A stretch of 64,000 nucleotides of DNA from Nigerium massiliense (GCF_000826085.1 NZ_CCYM01000003.1:806001-870000); one strand, 5' to 3'; numbered from the stretch's first letter, positions 18,873-28,322 are shown. Notes: generated by a model from the sequence alone, not told the origin. Program-made: numbers and translations.

Positions 18873-19343
18873 TCACGCGGCCGGCGCAGCGGCACCCTCC
18901 GCGGCGAGTTCCTCGCGGGCCTCAGCGTCGGCTGCCTCGGACGCCTCGTAGGGCGACTCCATCATCGGAGCCTCCTCCATCGCCGACGACCGGGCGAAGC
19001 GGCTCGTGCCGCGGCCGAGGTCGTGCCCGAGATGCGTCGCCTCGACGACCAGCCCCTCCTTGACGACGCCGTCCGCGTCCGTCCACGTTTCGCTGCGCAT
19101 GCGTCCCGAGAGAAACACCGGGTCTCCCTTGCGCAGGCTGGCCTTCGCGTTGTCGGCCAGCGCGCGCCAGCAGGTCACGCGCAGCCAGGTCGTCGCCGGG
19201 GTGTCCTCCCACTTGTCGCCGACGCGGACCCGCGGCGTCACGCCGACGCGGAACGAGGCGCGGGCGACCCCGGACTCCGGACGGGTGTACCAGACATCGG
19301 TGCCGACGTTGCCGGCCAGGGTGACGATCGTTTCCATGGGCAT
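18873..19343 (-). CDS. ssb: Single-stranded DNA-binding protein paralogue
   Basis: A 156-residue OB-fold protein: TIVTLAGNVGTDVWYTRPE at the start, then WLRVTCWRALADNAKASLRKGDPV and VFLSGRMRSETWTDADG, the standard SSB core. The C-terminal tail is Ala/Glu-rich and ends in APAA, lacking the acidic DDxPF tip that recruits partners to the main SSB. It is therefore probably an accessory (SsbB-type) protein rather than the replicative SSB. ATG 19343 follows GAAGGAGAAG. It lies downstream of the two GTPase genes on the same strand, 105 bases away. Confidence 0.88.
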   Translation of the reverse strand: MPMETIVTLAGNVGTDVWYTRPESGVARASFRVGVTPRVRVGDKWEDTPATTWLRVTCWRALADNAKASLRKGDPVFLSGRMRSETWTDADGVVKEGLVVEATHLGHDLGRGTSRFARSSAMEEAPMMESPYEASEAADAEAREELAAEGAAAPAA

Positions 19344-19448
19344 GGTGCTTCTCCTTCTCGTAGGGTCACCCCCACGATGGGATCGGCCTCGCCCCGGGCG
19401 TCAGCACATCCGTCCGCTGTGGATGGTCATCCGCACGGAAGGAGACCG

Positions 19449-21155
19449 TCAACGCGCCCGTGCCACCGCCGTCCGGGCCGCCTTCAGCCGCTCGAGCTCG
19501 ACCTCGACGGGCTGCACGACCTGAGACTGGGTGACCGCCGCGATGCGCTCGGTGAGCACGCTGCCGGCCCGGTTGGCCTTCGACCGAGCCCCGATCTCGA
19601 TGAACAGCCGACTCAGCAGCGCCACGAGGATGCCGCCCGCCACGCCGATGCCCAACAGCAGCGTCGGGGCGGGGATGTTCCACCAGTAGACCGTGGGGAT
19701 CGGCGGGGAATGACTCAGCAGCGCCACGAGGATGCCGCCCGCCACGCCGATGCCCAACAGCAGCGTCGGGGCGGGGATGTTCCACCAGTAGACCGTGGGG
19801 ATCGGCGGGAACTGCAAGAACGTCAGGATCAACGGGAGGAACAGCCAGAGCAGGCCCACCACCGCGGCAAGGAACAAGATCCACTGCACGACGTTCACCA
19901 GCGGCCACCAGCCACCGCCGCGGCCCATGTGCAGGTCGGCGGTCGCGATCGACGAGTCCAGCTCGTCAGGGAGCGTTTTGTCGTTGCTGCGTGCCGCCGA
20001 GCGGACCGCTTCCGCCCAGCCGCGCGGCAGTCCCCCGGTCGTCGCCTCGACGAGCCCGCGCAGCGCGCCGTCCAGCTGCGCCTTCTGCACCGGCGTCGCC
20101 TTGGGCAGCGACGTCCGCGCCGTGGACGCCTCGAGTTGCGCCTGCTCGCGCCTGGCGCCCCGCGACGGCAATCCCAGCCGCTTCAGCGGATCGGGGCGGA
20201 AACGCTGAAGCCACTTCAGCACCGGCCAGCCCGTCGCCAGGGTGCCGCGGTAACGCCACGCGTTACGGACGCCGTCGACCACGATCGGGACGCCCGCGGC
20301 CTTGGCCGTGCTCTCGTTCAGCTCTCGCCTGGTGCGGGCGCTGACCTCGGGGACCCGTTCGTCGCCCAACGTGCGGGCAAGCGCCTCGGCTCCTGTGGAC
20401 ACGTCCGCGGAGAACCGCTTGGCCGTGGCCGTCTTCTCCCGCACCGTGCGCTCGATCAGCTCGCGCAACTCCCGGACGCCCTGCCCGGTCAGCGCCGACA
20501 TCGCCATCAGGGGCGTCTTCTTCAGGCCTTCGGAGTCCAGCAGGCGCCGAAGGTCGACCATCGTGTTGCGCAACTGCTCGGGCGTGAGCCGGTCGGCCTG
20601 ATTCAGCACGACGACCATCACCTCGGCATGGTCGGCCAGCGGCTTGAGGTAGCCGTCGTGCAGGGCTCCGTCCGCGTACTTCTGCGGATCGACGATCCAG
20701 ATCAGCATGTCGACGAGCTTCACCATGCGGTCGACGGTCATGCGGTGCCGCAGCTCGGTCGAGTCGTGGTCGGGCAGGTCGACGAGCACCAGGTTCGAGT
20801 ACGGCCCCTGCCCGGACGCGATGAGGTGGCGGCGCGGGACCTCGAGCCAGTCGAGCAGTTTCGTCGGCAGCTCGGTGCCCCAGACGGCGGCCATGGCGTC
20901 CGCCGTGGTGGGACGGGTGACGCCTGCGGTGGCGAGGGTGGTGCCCGACAGCGCGTTGAAGCTGCTCGACTTGCCGGAACCCGTCGCTCCCGCGAGCGCG
21001 ATCACCGTGTGGTCGCCGGACAGCGCGAGGCGCTCCCCCGCCCGCCTGACGATGTCGCTCGCGTCTTGGACCGGGCCCTCCGGCGAGCGTCCGCGGCTCA
21101 GCTTCGCGGCCTCGTCCAGCGCATCGAGGCGGCCCGCCAGATTCGTCTCACTCAT
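19449..21155 (-). CDS. Dynamin-like GTPase with duplicated membrane segment (DynB-like)
   Basis: A 568-residue GTPase. The G1 motif GATGSGKSS is at 56-64, G3 is DLPDHD near 128, and G4 is NQAD near 187. A helical middle region follows, then a hydrophobic region from about 412 to 520 and a short C-terminal helix. Residues 449-481 and 483-515 are identical copies encoded by an exact 98-bp DNA duplication (19610-19707 and 19712-19809, period 102 bp). Each copy contains the second transmembrane helix. Such proteins remodel membranes; paired actinobacterial genes include Streptomyces DynA/DynB. It overlaps the upstream GTPase gene by 8 bases. The extra helix would alter the membrane topology of the C-terminus. 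Confidence 0.82.
   Translation of the reverse strand: MSETNLAGRLDALDEAAKLSRGRSPEGPVQDASDIVRRAGERLALSGDHTVIALAGATGSGKSSSFNALSGTTLATAGVTRPTTADAMAAVWGTELPTKLLDWLEVPRRHLIASGQGPYSNLVLVDLPDHDSTELRHRMTVDRMVKLVDMLIWIVDPQKYADGALHDGYLKPLADHAEVMVVVLNQADRLTPEQLRNTMVDLRRLLDSEGLKKTPLMAMSALTGQGVRELRELIERTVREKTATAKRFSADVSTGAEALARTLGDERVPEVSARTRRELNESTAKAAGVPIVVDGVRNAWRYRGTLATGWPVLKWLQRFRPDPLKRLGLPSRGARREQAQLEASTARTSLPKATPVQKAQLDGALRGLVEATTGGLPRGWAEAVRSAARSNDKTLPDELDSSIATADLHMGRGGGWWPLVNVVQWILFLAAVVGLLWLFLPLILTFLQFPPIPTVYWWNIPAPTLLLGIGVAGGILVALLSHSPPIPTVYWWNIPAPTLLLGIGVAGGILVALLSRLFIEIGARSKANRAGSVLTERIAAVTQSQVVQPVEVELERLKAARTAVARAR
19610..19809. repeat. Perfect 98-bp tandem duplication, period 102 bp
   Basis: Bases 19610-19707 are repeated exactly at 19712-19809, separated by GAAT. 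The period is a multiple of three, so the reading frame of the GTPase gene continues and gains 34 residues. The perfect identity implies a very recent event or an assembly artefact. Confidence 0.95.
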
Positions 21156-23403
21156 CGTCCGACCTCACCCGCCGGCCCTGCGTCGGATCCGGCGGATCCA
21201 GCACCTCGCCCTGCACCGTCTCCGGCTCAGGGCGGTCGCCCCACCGCGGCGCCTGGCGGGACGGCGCAGGATCGTCCAGCAGCCCGAACTCGGCCAGGAC
21301 CTCCGCATCGTGGTCGCTGAGACCGGCCTCGTCCGCCTCATGGTCGCTGAGCCCGGGCTCCTGCGCATCGTCGCGGACGCCGTGCTCGACCGGTTCAACC
21401 CGGACGCCGTCGTCCGGGGCGGACTGCCAGCGCCGCACGCCGGGCTCGTCCTCGTCGGCGTCCGGCTCGTCGTGCTTCGGCCGGTCCGGCTCGACGGGGA
21501 AGCCGAAAACGTCGCGCCGAACGTCCCTGCCCGCGGCGACGAACTCACCCGCCTGCTCCTCCTGGCCCGACGCCTCGAGCTGGGCCGGTTCCTCGCCCGG
21601 GCGCCGCTGTCCCGGCAGGTACAACGGCTCCCGCTCGGGGGACCCGTCACGCTCGAGAACGGGCTGCGTGGCTGCCAGTTCGCGGCGGCGCTGCGACTCG
21701 ATGGTGTAGTCGCCGCTCGCCCGCATGGAGCGCAGGGTCGCGGCGGCCTCGCGGACGGTGTCCGCCTGGCCGGGAACCAGGCCCACGCGGTCGAGCGCGA
21801 CCTGATAGCGGTCGAGCTCGCCGCCCATCAGCCCCTGCACCCGATCGTCGAGGGCCTCTTTGGCGGTGCGGGCCATGCGGCGCACCGCGCTGTCGCCGAA
21901 GAACGCCTCCAAGAAGCGCTGCGCGAGCACGGCGGTGCCGCCGGCGATGCCGAACTCGGCACCGGTCAGACCACTCGTTGAGGCGAACACCACGATCATC
22001 AGAGCGAGGCCGACGCCGTTGACGCCCACGGCGAGGAAGCGGGCGCCGACGCGTTTGTCGGCCCCCTCCGCGCTCACCAGCTCCAGCACGTCGCCCTGCC
22101 AGTCGCGGATCGCGCGCGCCACGGCGTCGGGGAAACGCTCGGAGGCGCGGGAGAGATCCTCGGGGGTGGACGTCAGCACCTGACGTCCCGCCGGGTGGCC
22201 CAGCCAGGCCGACTCGGTGCGCTCGGCGGCGGCCTCTCCCTCTTGCACGATCATCGTCTCGAGCCCCGTCTGGACGGCCGTCTGGCCCTCCTGCGCCTCG
22301 GGCGGCTCGCCGCGGAACATGCCCACGACCTTGTCGCGCAGCCAACCCACGCGCCGCTCGATGCTGCGCATGAACTCGCCCGTGCCGACGAAGTCCTGCC
22401 AGCGCGCCAACACCTCGCCGCGCAGCATCGACCCGTCAGCGGTCTGGACGCCGACCGTGCGCGCCGCCTCCTGGTACGACTTCTCTGCGTCGGCCCACAG
22501 CTGGTCGGCGGCGGCTCCCTGCTGATCGAGCGCCTCGGCGACCGCCGGCGCGCGCGAGATGAGGGAGCCGATCGCGCCGTCCAGCGTCTGCAGGACGACG
22601 GCCTGCCGGCTGCGCGTGTCGGCGGCGATGGTGGCCAGCCAGTCCCGGATCGGCGAGACGGCGGCGTCGGGCAGCATCCCGGCCTCGTCGGTGGCGGTCT
22701 CGGGAACCGCGAACAGGGGGGACTCCCCCAGCCCGCGCTCCATCATCAGCCGCCCGAGGTGGGCCGGGACGTCGTGCATCGCGGCCGGCGGGACCCGGTC
22801 GAGCACGACCGCGACCGCGGCCGAGCGTCCGGCGGCGTTCAGCAGGTACTCCCACGGCACAGCGTCGGCGTAGCGGGCGGCGGACGTCACGAACAGCCAC
22901 AGGTCTGCCGCGGCGAGCAGCTGCGCGGCCAGCGCACGGTTCTCCTGGACGACCGAGTCGATGTCAGGGGCGTCCAGGAGCGCCAGGCCGGGCGGCAGGC
23001 TCGGCTCGGCGACGAGCTGCAGCGTCGAGGTGTCGTTGACCTGCTGGAAGCTGCGGGCCAGTCCGGGCAGGATGCGGTCGGACTGGAAGTACGACAGGTC
23101 GTCGGGGTGGTGCACCAGGACGGGCGAGCGGGTCGTGGGCCGGATCACGCCGGGGCGCGACACCTCGCGTCCGATCAGCGAGTTCACCAGCGTCGATTTC
23201 CCCGCGCCGGTGGAGCCGCCGACGACGGCCAGCAGGGGCGCGTCCAAGGACTCGAGCCGCGGAAGCACGTAGTCGTTGAGTTGCGCGACCATCTCCTTCG
23301 CCTGCCGGTCCGCCTCCGGCGCGCCGGGCATCGACAGCGGCAGACGCGCACGGCTCAGCGCGTCGCGCAGGTCGGTCAACGAGTCGACGAGGCTCCCGCC
23401 CAT
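21148..23403 (-). CDS. Dynamin-like GTPase (DynA-like)
   Basis: A 751-residue GTPase upstream of, and overlapping, a second one. G1 is GGSTGAGKST (62-71), followed by the switch RPTTRSPVLVHHPDD, G3 DAPDID near 148 and G4-like LDRVPP. A long helical region leads to a membrane hairpin near 460-508 (LALMIVVFASTSGLTG and following). The last about 130 residues are acidic and Pro/Glu/Asp-rich with short repeats of the form GLSDHxAxE. Paired dynamin-like proteins hetero-oligomerise on membranes in Streptomyces sporulation septa and in mycobacterial IniA/IniC. The function here is inferred from architecture only. ATG 23403 has only a weak upstream AGGA-type site. Confidence 0.8.
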   Translation of the reverse strand: MGGSLVDSLTDLRDALSRARLPLSMPGAPEADRQAKEMVAQLNDYVLPRLESLDAPLLAVVGGSTGAGKSTLVNSLIGREVSRPGVIRPTTRSPVLVHHPDDLSYFQSDRILPGLARSFQQVNDTSTLQLVAEPSLPPGLALLDAPDIDSVVQENRALAAQLLAAADLWLFVTSAARYADAVPWEYLLNAAGRSAAVAVVLDRVPPAAMHDVPAHLGRLMMERGLGESPLFAVPETATDEAGMLPDAAVSPIRDWLATIAADTRSRQAVVLQTLDGAIGSLISRAPAVAEALDQQGAAADQLWADAEKSYQEAARTVGVQTADGSMLRGEVLARWQDFVGTGEFMRSIERRVGWLRDKVVGMFRGEPPEAQEGQTAVQTGLETMIVQEGEAAAERTESAWLGHPAGRQVLTSTPEDLSRASERFPDAVARAIRDWQGDVLELVSAEGADKRVGARFLAVGVNGVGLALMIVVFASTSGLTGAEFGIAGGTAVLAQRFLEAFFGDSAVRRMARTAKEALDDRVQGLMGGELDRYQVALDRVGLVPGQADTVREAAATLRSMRASGDYTIESQRRRELAATQPVLERDGSPEREPLYLPGQRRPGEEPAQLEASGQEEQAGEFVAAGRDVRRDVFGFPVEPDRPKHDEPDADEDEPGVRRWQSAPDDGVRVEPVEHGVRDDAQEPGLSDHEADEAGLSDHDAEVLAEFGLLDDPAPSRQAPRWGDRPEPETVQGEVLDPPDPTQGRRVRSDDE

Positions 23404-23412
23404 TCAGGACTC

Positions 23413-24858
23413 CTAGCTCGGTGGGCCCCATCGCGGATCGACGGGTGAGTACTGGGGGGAGCCTACCGCCGACGGCGGGGCGTACCCAGACCCGACGGGC
23501 TGCATGTCCCTCGGAGGCGCCCACCCTTGCTGGACGCGCCGCCGTCGTCGCCACGGCCACTGGATCTTCGGCAGATGCAGCTTCATGCCGCGCGGGTCGG
23601 AGATGGCGTCGGGCCGCAGCTGGCGCACCCGATCGATGAGTTCGCGCGCCCGCAGGTCGCCCGTCGCATCGACGGTGCCGCGCACCTGGGCGTCGCGAAG
23701 GTAGGCCAGCTCGGTCATCGCCCGCTGCAGCCGGAGGGTCGCCACGAACGTCCGCCAGCCGTGGCTCAGCCCGACGAGAGCCGCCCACCAGCGGCTGCGA
23801 TGCCGCCCGAACACCTCGGCGTCCGCCTGCGGCAGCCAGCCCAGGCGGACGTAGTCGCCCAGGCGCGCGTCGATGCGCCGCCCCTCGGCGAGCAACTGCC
23901 GGACCACCCACAGGACGAACGCCAGGACGAGCGGGTAGGTCATCAGCATCATCGTGACGGGCGGGAAGCCGGACGAGGAGACGCTGGCGAAGAAGTTGAA
24001 GTACATGTGCAGCAGCGCGGCCGTCAGATAGCCGGTCACCGGCGCCAGCACCCGGACGAGGAGGCTGCGGGAGCGCAGCGCCACGACGACGCCGATCGCG
24101 GTCATGGAGGTGAACAACGGGTGCCCGAACGCCAGCAGGACGCCACGCATGAGGACGAGCTGGTTGATCGCCTGCTCCGGGTCGCCGACGCCGATCTCGA
24201 CCGAGCTGTACACGATCGCTCGGCCGTAATAGATGATGTTCTCCGTGAAGGCGAAGCCGGCGCCGGACAGCCCGCCCAGCACCACCGCCGAGATCGTGCT
24301 GACGAGCCGGTAGCGCACGGCGATCGCCACCAGGAACAGGATGGACGCCTTCGTCGCCTCCTCCACGAACGGCGCCACGAACACCGCCGCCCGCGCCCCC
24401 TGCGTCGGGTCGCCGTTGCCGGTGATCTTGAGCTGCTCGGCGGCCCACGTGTTGATCACGATGGACGCCGCCGTCGACACCGCACCGCCCCAGCCGAGCG
24501 CGAGCCACCACAGGATCGGGCGCTGCGGCCGGAACCGGTCGAGCAGGACGTACAGCACGACCCAGAACGCGAGAGTCGGGGCGGCCAGGCCGGCCGCCTC
24601 CCGGAACGCGGACCAGTTGATGCCCGGAACCTCGCCGCCCTGCACAGGCGTCGGTCGGCTGATCATGTCGTACTGGAACCACAGGCACGCCGCGTAGAGC
24701 GCGGTCATCGCGATCAGCACCCACGTCCACGGGCTCGTCAGGACGCGCCTGGGCAGCGGACCGGACGCCTCGCGCGGCACCGGGAGGCCGTTGCGCCGGC
24801 GCCGCGTGACGGCGACCGGGGTGACAGCGGCCGGGGTGGCGGCGATCGGGTCGGACAT
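23413..24858 (-). CDS. PrsW-family intramembrane metalloprotease
   Basis: A 481-residue polytopic protein with PrsW motifs in membrane helices: FVEEATKA (Glu166-Glu167), GFAFTENIIY (Glu206) and FGHPLFTSMTAIG (His246). These form the predicted zinc site. B. subtilis PrsW performs site-1 cleavage of an anti-sigma factor. The C-terminal about 120 residues form a cytosolic Arg-rich and Pro/Gly-rich tail not found in short PrsW proteins. ATG 24858 is used; an in-frame upstream extension reaches into the intergenic region without similarity. It lies 9 bases upstream of the GTPase pair and is probably co-transcribed, suggesting a membrane-stress or division role. Confidence 0.82.
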   Translation of the reverse strand: MSDPIAATPAAVTPVAVTRRRRNGLPVPREASGPLPRRVLTSPWTWVLIAMTALYAACLWFQYDMISRPTPVQGGEVPGINWSAFREAAGLAAPTLAFWVVLYVLLDRFRPQRPILWWLALGWGGAVSTAASIVINTWAAEQLKITGNGDPTQGARAAVFVAPFVEEATKASILFLVAIAVRYRLVSTISAVVLGGLSGAGFAFTENIIYYGRAIVYSSVEIGVGDPEQAINQLVLMRGVLLAFGHPLFTSMTAIGVVVALRSRSLLVRVLAPVTGYLTAALLHMYFNFFASVSSSGFPPVTMMLMTYPLVLAFVLWVVRQLLAEGRRIDARLGDYVRLGWLPQADAEVFGRHRSRWWAALVGLSHGWRTFVATLRLQRAMTELAYLRDAQVRGTVDATGDLRARELIDRVRQLRPDAISDPRGMKLHLPKIQWPWRRRRRVQQGWAPPRDMQPVGSGYAPPSAVGSPQYSPVDPRWGPPS

Positions 24859-24926
24859 GGCTCCCAGGGTAGCGGCGACCCCGGACACTTTCCGTTCCGG
24901 CCGTGTCGGGGTGAAGGATGGCGCCC

Positions 24927-25655
24927 ATGGCGACGCGCATCGGCACCTCGGGTTGGAGCTACGACCACTGGGACGGCGTCCTCTACCCACCCGGGACGAA
25001 GCCGGCCGCTCGCCTGGCCTGCTACGTCGCCGAGTTCGACACCGTCGAGCTCAACGCGAGCTTCTACCGCTGGCCGCGCGATGTCTCGTTCGCGTCCTGG
25101 CAGCGGCGGCTGCCCGACGGGTTCCAGCTGACCGTGAAGGCGCCCCGCGGCCTCACGCACGCCCGCAAGCTCTACCAGCCCGAGCAGTGGTGCGAACGCA
25201 TCCGCACCGCCTGGACCACGCTCGACGGCAAGCGCGGCGTCCTGCTGGTGCAGCTGCCGCCGAACCTGGCCCGCGACGACGCCCGCCTCGACTACTTCCT
25301 CGCCCAGCTCGACGGCATCCCGGTCGCCGTCGAGTTCCGGCACGACTCGTGGCTGTGCGAGGACGTCTTCGCGCTGCTGGCGCGGCACGACGCGGCCTAC
25401 GTCGTGATGAGCGGGGCAGGGCTGCCGTGCGTTCTGCGGGCGACGGCGTCCTTCGTCTATGTGCGGCTGCACGGCCCCGACCACGGCTCGCTCTACGCCG
25501 GCTCGTACTCCGACGACGACCTGCGCTGGTGGGCCGACCGGATCCGGGAGTGGGAGGGAGCAGGAAGCGACGTGTACGTCTACTTCAACAACGACGGCGG
25601 GGGCAACGCGGTGCGCAACGCCCGCGGCCTGCGGCACCTCCTCGGCCAGGGCTGA
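24927..25655 (+). CDS. DUF72 family protein (YecE-like)
   Basis: A 242-residue TIM-barrel-like DUF72 protein. Characteristic segments are IGTSGWSYDHWDGVLYPPG at the N-terminus, TVELNASFYRWP, FQLTVKAPRGLTH, VAVEFRHDSW and the late VYVYFNNDGGGNAVRNA. The family has no established reaction, although structural similarity to endonuclease IV-type barrels has been noted. ATG 24927 is preferred over ATG 24918 because AAGGA lies 8 bases before it. It is divergent from the PrsW gene and stands alone. Confidence 0.88.
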   Translation: MATRIGTSGWSYDHWDGVLYPPGTKPAARLACYVAEFDTVELNASFYRWPRDVSFASWQRRLPDGFQLTVKAPRGLTHARKLYQPEQWCERIRTAWTTLDGKRGVLLVQLPPNLARDDARLDYFLAQLDGIPVAVEFRHDSWLCEDVFALLARHDAAYVVMSGAGLPCVLRATASFVYVRLHGPDHGSLYAGSYSDDDLRWWADRIREWEGAGSDVYVYFNNDGGGNAVRNARGLRHLLGQG

Positions 25656-25747
25656 GCGTGGGGCCAGGCTGAGCGTGGCTGCCCGACGCGGATGAAAAAT
25701 GTCGGACGGCAGTGGCAGGCTGTAGCCAACGACCCAGGAGGTTTCCC

Positions 25748-27181
25748 ATGGCAGCCCCGCAGTTCGTCGCCGGCGTCGACTCGAGCACACAGTCGTGCAA
25801 GGTCCTGATCGTCGACCCGCGTACCGGAGAGATCGTGCGTCAGGGCAGCGCGCCGCACCCCGACGGCACCGAGGCGGATCCGGCCGCGTGGTGGGCCGCC
25901 CTGCAGCAAGCGGCGGAGGCGGCCGGCGGGCTGGCCGATGTCGCAGCGGTGGGGATCGGCGGCCAGCAGCACGGCATGGTGGCGCTCGACGCCGAGGGGC
26001 AGGTGATCCGCCCGGCCCTCCTGTGGAACGACACCCGCTCCGGCCAGGCCGCGAGCGACCTCACCGAGGAGTTCGGGGCGTCCTGGTGGGCCGACGAGAT
26101 CGGGCTGGTGCCGGTGGCGTCCTTCACGGTGACGAAGCTGCGCTGGCTGGCGGATTCCGAGCCCGACAACGCCGCCCGCGTCGCCGCGGTGGCGCTCCCG
26201 CACGACTGGCTGACCTGGAAGCTCAAGGGCGGTGCCGATCTCGCCGACCTGACCACCGACCGCTCGGACGCCTCCGGCACCGGCTACTTCGTGGCCGCCT
26301 CGGGCGAGTACCGACGCGACGTGCTGGCCGCGGCGCTGCGCATCGACCAGGACGCCGCCGCGGCGATCGTCCTGCCGCGCGTGCTCGGCCCGCACGAGGA
26401 GGCGGGCCGGTCGTCCGAACTGGGGCTGCGGGACGCGGTCCTGTCGCCCGGCTGCGGCGACAACGCGGGCGCGGCGCTCGGCCTGGGCCTGCAGCCGGGC
26501 GCAACGCTGCTGTCGCTCGGGACGTCCGGGGTGGTCGCGTCCGTTTCCGGCACGGCGCCGCACGACGCGTCCGGCCTGGTCGCCGGGTTCGCGGACGCCA
26601 CCGGCGCGCACCTCCCGCTGGTCTGCACCATCAACGGCTCCCGCATCCTCGACACGATGGCGGCGGCGCTGCGCTGCTCCCACGACGAACTGTCCGCGCT
26701 CGCGCTGGACGCCGATCCGGGCGCCGGCGGATTGACCTACGTCCCGTTCCTCGACGGCGAGCGGACGCCCAACCTCCCCGACGCGAGCGGCACGCTGCTC
26801 GGCATGACGTCGGCGAACCTCACCCCGACCAACCTGGCCCGGGCCGCCGTCGAGGGCCTGCTCTGCCTGATGGGGTACGCGATCGACGCCATCCGCGCCC
26901 AGGGCGTCGACGTCGAGCGGGTCACCCTCACCGGCGGCGCGGCCCGCTCCGAGGCGGTGCGGAGGCTCGCGCCCGCGATCCTCGGCGTCGAGGTGCTGGT
27001 TCCCGAGCCCGGCCAATACGTCGCGCTCGGCGCCGCGCGGCAGGCCGCCTGGGTCCTCTCGGGGAAGGACGCCCCACCCGCGTGGGACGTCCCCGCCGAG
27101 GCGCACCGCCGTGACGACGACCATTCGTGGCTGCGGGAGCGGTTCAACGAGGCCGTCGACCGCGTCTCGGCGCGGGGCTGA
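25748..27181 (+). CDS. xylB: Xylulokinase
   Basis: A 477-residue FGGY kinase that phosphorylates D-xylulose to xylulose 5-phosphate, feeding the pentose phosphate pathway. The ATPase fold is visible in GVDSSTQSCKVLIVD at the N-terminus, GIGGQQHGMVALD near residue 75, LLSLGTSGVVAS and the C-terminal TLTGGAARSEAVRRLAP. ATG 25748 has a perfect AGGAGG at 7-base spacing; the open frame upstream is not used. No isomerase or xylose regulator is adjacent. It is followed after 2 bases by a nitronate monooxygenase gene, an unusual partner. Confidence 0.88.
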   Translation: MAAPQFVAGVDSSTQSCKVLIVDPRTGEIVRQGSAPHPDGTEADPAAWWAALQQAAEAAGGLADVAAVGIGGQQHGMVALDAEGQVIRPALLWNDTRSGQAASDLTEEFGASWWADEIGLVPVASFTVTKLRWLADSEPDNAARVAAVALPHDWLTWKLKGGADLADLTTDRSDASGTGYFVAASGEYRRDVLAAALRIDQDAAAAIVLPRVLGPHEEAGRSSELGLRDAVLSPGCGDNAGAALGLGLQPGATLLSLGTSGVVASVSGTAPHDASGLVAGFADATGAHLPLVCTINGSRILDTMAAALRCSHDELSALALDADPGAGGLTYVPFLDGERTPNLPDASGTLLGMTSANLTPTNLARAAVEGLLCLMGYAIDAIRAQGVDVERVTLTGGAARSEAVRRLAPAILGVEVLVPEPGQYVALGAARQAAWVLSGKDAPPAWDVPAEAHRRDDDHSWLRERFNEAVDRVSARG

Positions 27182-27183
27182 CC

Positions 27184-28215
27184 GTGTTCAGCCTCGGCGA
27201 CCTCCGTGTCCCCATCGTCGCCGCCCCCATGGCCGGCGGCCCGTCCACGCCCGAGCTCGTCGCCGCGGTCGCGGACGCCGGCGGGTTCGGCTTCCTGGCC
27301 GCCGGATACCGGACGCCTGACGGTCTGGCCGAGCAGATCAGCCAGACCCGGCGGCTGACCGAGCGACCGTTCGGCGTGAACGTCTTCGTGCCCGAGCCGC
27401 CCGGCCCGGACGACCGGGCGCTCGCCGACGAGGTCGCGGTCTATGCGAGGCGGCTGGCCCCGGTGGCGGCCCGTTTCGGAAGCGGACTCGGAACGCCCGT
27501 GCCCAGCGATGACGACTGGGCCGCCAAGCTCGACGTCCTGGCCGACGACCCGGTCCCCGTCGTCTCGTTCACCTTCGGCCTCCCCCCGGTCGCCATCGTC
27601 GACCGGCTGCACGGGGTCGGGACGGCCGTGTGGGCCACCGTCGTCTCGGCCGACGACGCAGAGAGCGCGGCGGCGCGCGGCGTGGACGCCCTCGTCCTGC
27701 AGGGGCACCAGGCCGGTGGCCACCGGGGGACGTTCCGCGCCTCCGACGATCCGCCCGCGACCGACACGCTCGACCTCCTCGACCACGTGGCCGCGCGGAC
27801 GCCGCTGCCGCTCGTGGCCGCTGGCGGGGTGTCGTCCCCGGACGCCGTCGGCGCGGCGTTGCGCCGGGGCACGTCGGCCGTCCAAGCCGGCACGGCGTTC
27901 CTGCTCGCTGACGAGGCGGGCACGTCCGCGACGCATCGCGCGGCGCTGCGGAACCCGGCCTTCACCGAGACGGTGATCACGCGCGCGTTCTCCGGACGCC
28001 CGGCCCGCGGCCTTCGCAACCGCTTCGCCGACGAGTTCGCAGCCGACGCCCCTGCCGCCTACCCGGCGGTGAACCAACTGACGGGCCCGCTGAAGAAGGC
28101 GTCGTCCGCCGCGGGGGACCCGCAATGGACGCACCTGTGGGCGGGCACCTCCTGGCGGCAGGCGCACGCAGGCGGCGCGGCGGAGATCGTCCGCCTACTC
28201 AGCGGCTCGTCGTAG
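27184..28215 (+). CDS. Nitronate monooxygenase (2-nitropropane dioxygenase family)
   Basis: A 343-residue FMN-dependent TIM-barrel enzyme that oxidises propionate-3-nitronate or other alkyl nitronates and so detoxifies them. The motifs are VPIVAAPMAGGPSTPEL at the N-terminus, LVLQGHQAGGHRGTF near residue 175 (with the catalytic His in the QGxQAGGH family motif) and VAAGGVSSPDAVGAALRRG for phosphate binding. GTG 27184 lies 2 bases after the xylB stop, indicating co-transcription. Confidence 0.86.
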   Translation: MFSLGDLRVPIVAAPMAGGPSTPELVAAVADAGGFGFLAAGYRTPDGLAEQISQTRRLTERPFGVNVFVPEPPGPDDRALADEVAVYARRLAPVAARFGSGLGTPVPSDDDWAAKLDVLADDPVPVVSFTFGLPPVAIVDRLHGVGTAVWATVVSADDAESAAARGVDALVLQGHQAGGHRGTFRASDDPPATDTLDLLDHVAARTPLPLVAAGGVSSPDAVGAALRRGTSAVQAGTAFLLADEAGTSATHRAALRNPAFTETVITRAFSGRPARGLRNRFADEFAADAPAAYPAVNQLTGPLKKASSAAGDPQWTHLWAGTSWRQAHAGGAAEIVRLLSGSS

Positions 28216-28322
28216 GCGAAGGCGACGCCCGTCTGGACGGGACAACCGTCGCAAGGAGTTCGCGGAACTGTCCGACGGCTCCCGCCAGCGGGACCACAGG
28301 GTCCCGATGCCGACCCGCCCGG

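Noticed and set aside
18741..21320. A long plus-strand frame over the SSB and GTPase genes
   Set aside because: No start signal or family match; its internal repeat merely reflects the 98-bp duplication in the real gene.
21285..21400. Short repeated peptide pattern (GLSDHxAxE) in the GTPase tail
   Set aside because: Two or three imperfect copies in a low-complexity acidic tail; not an independent repeat element.
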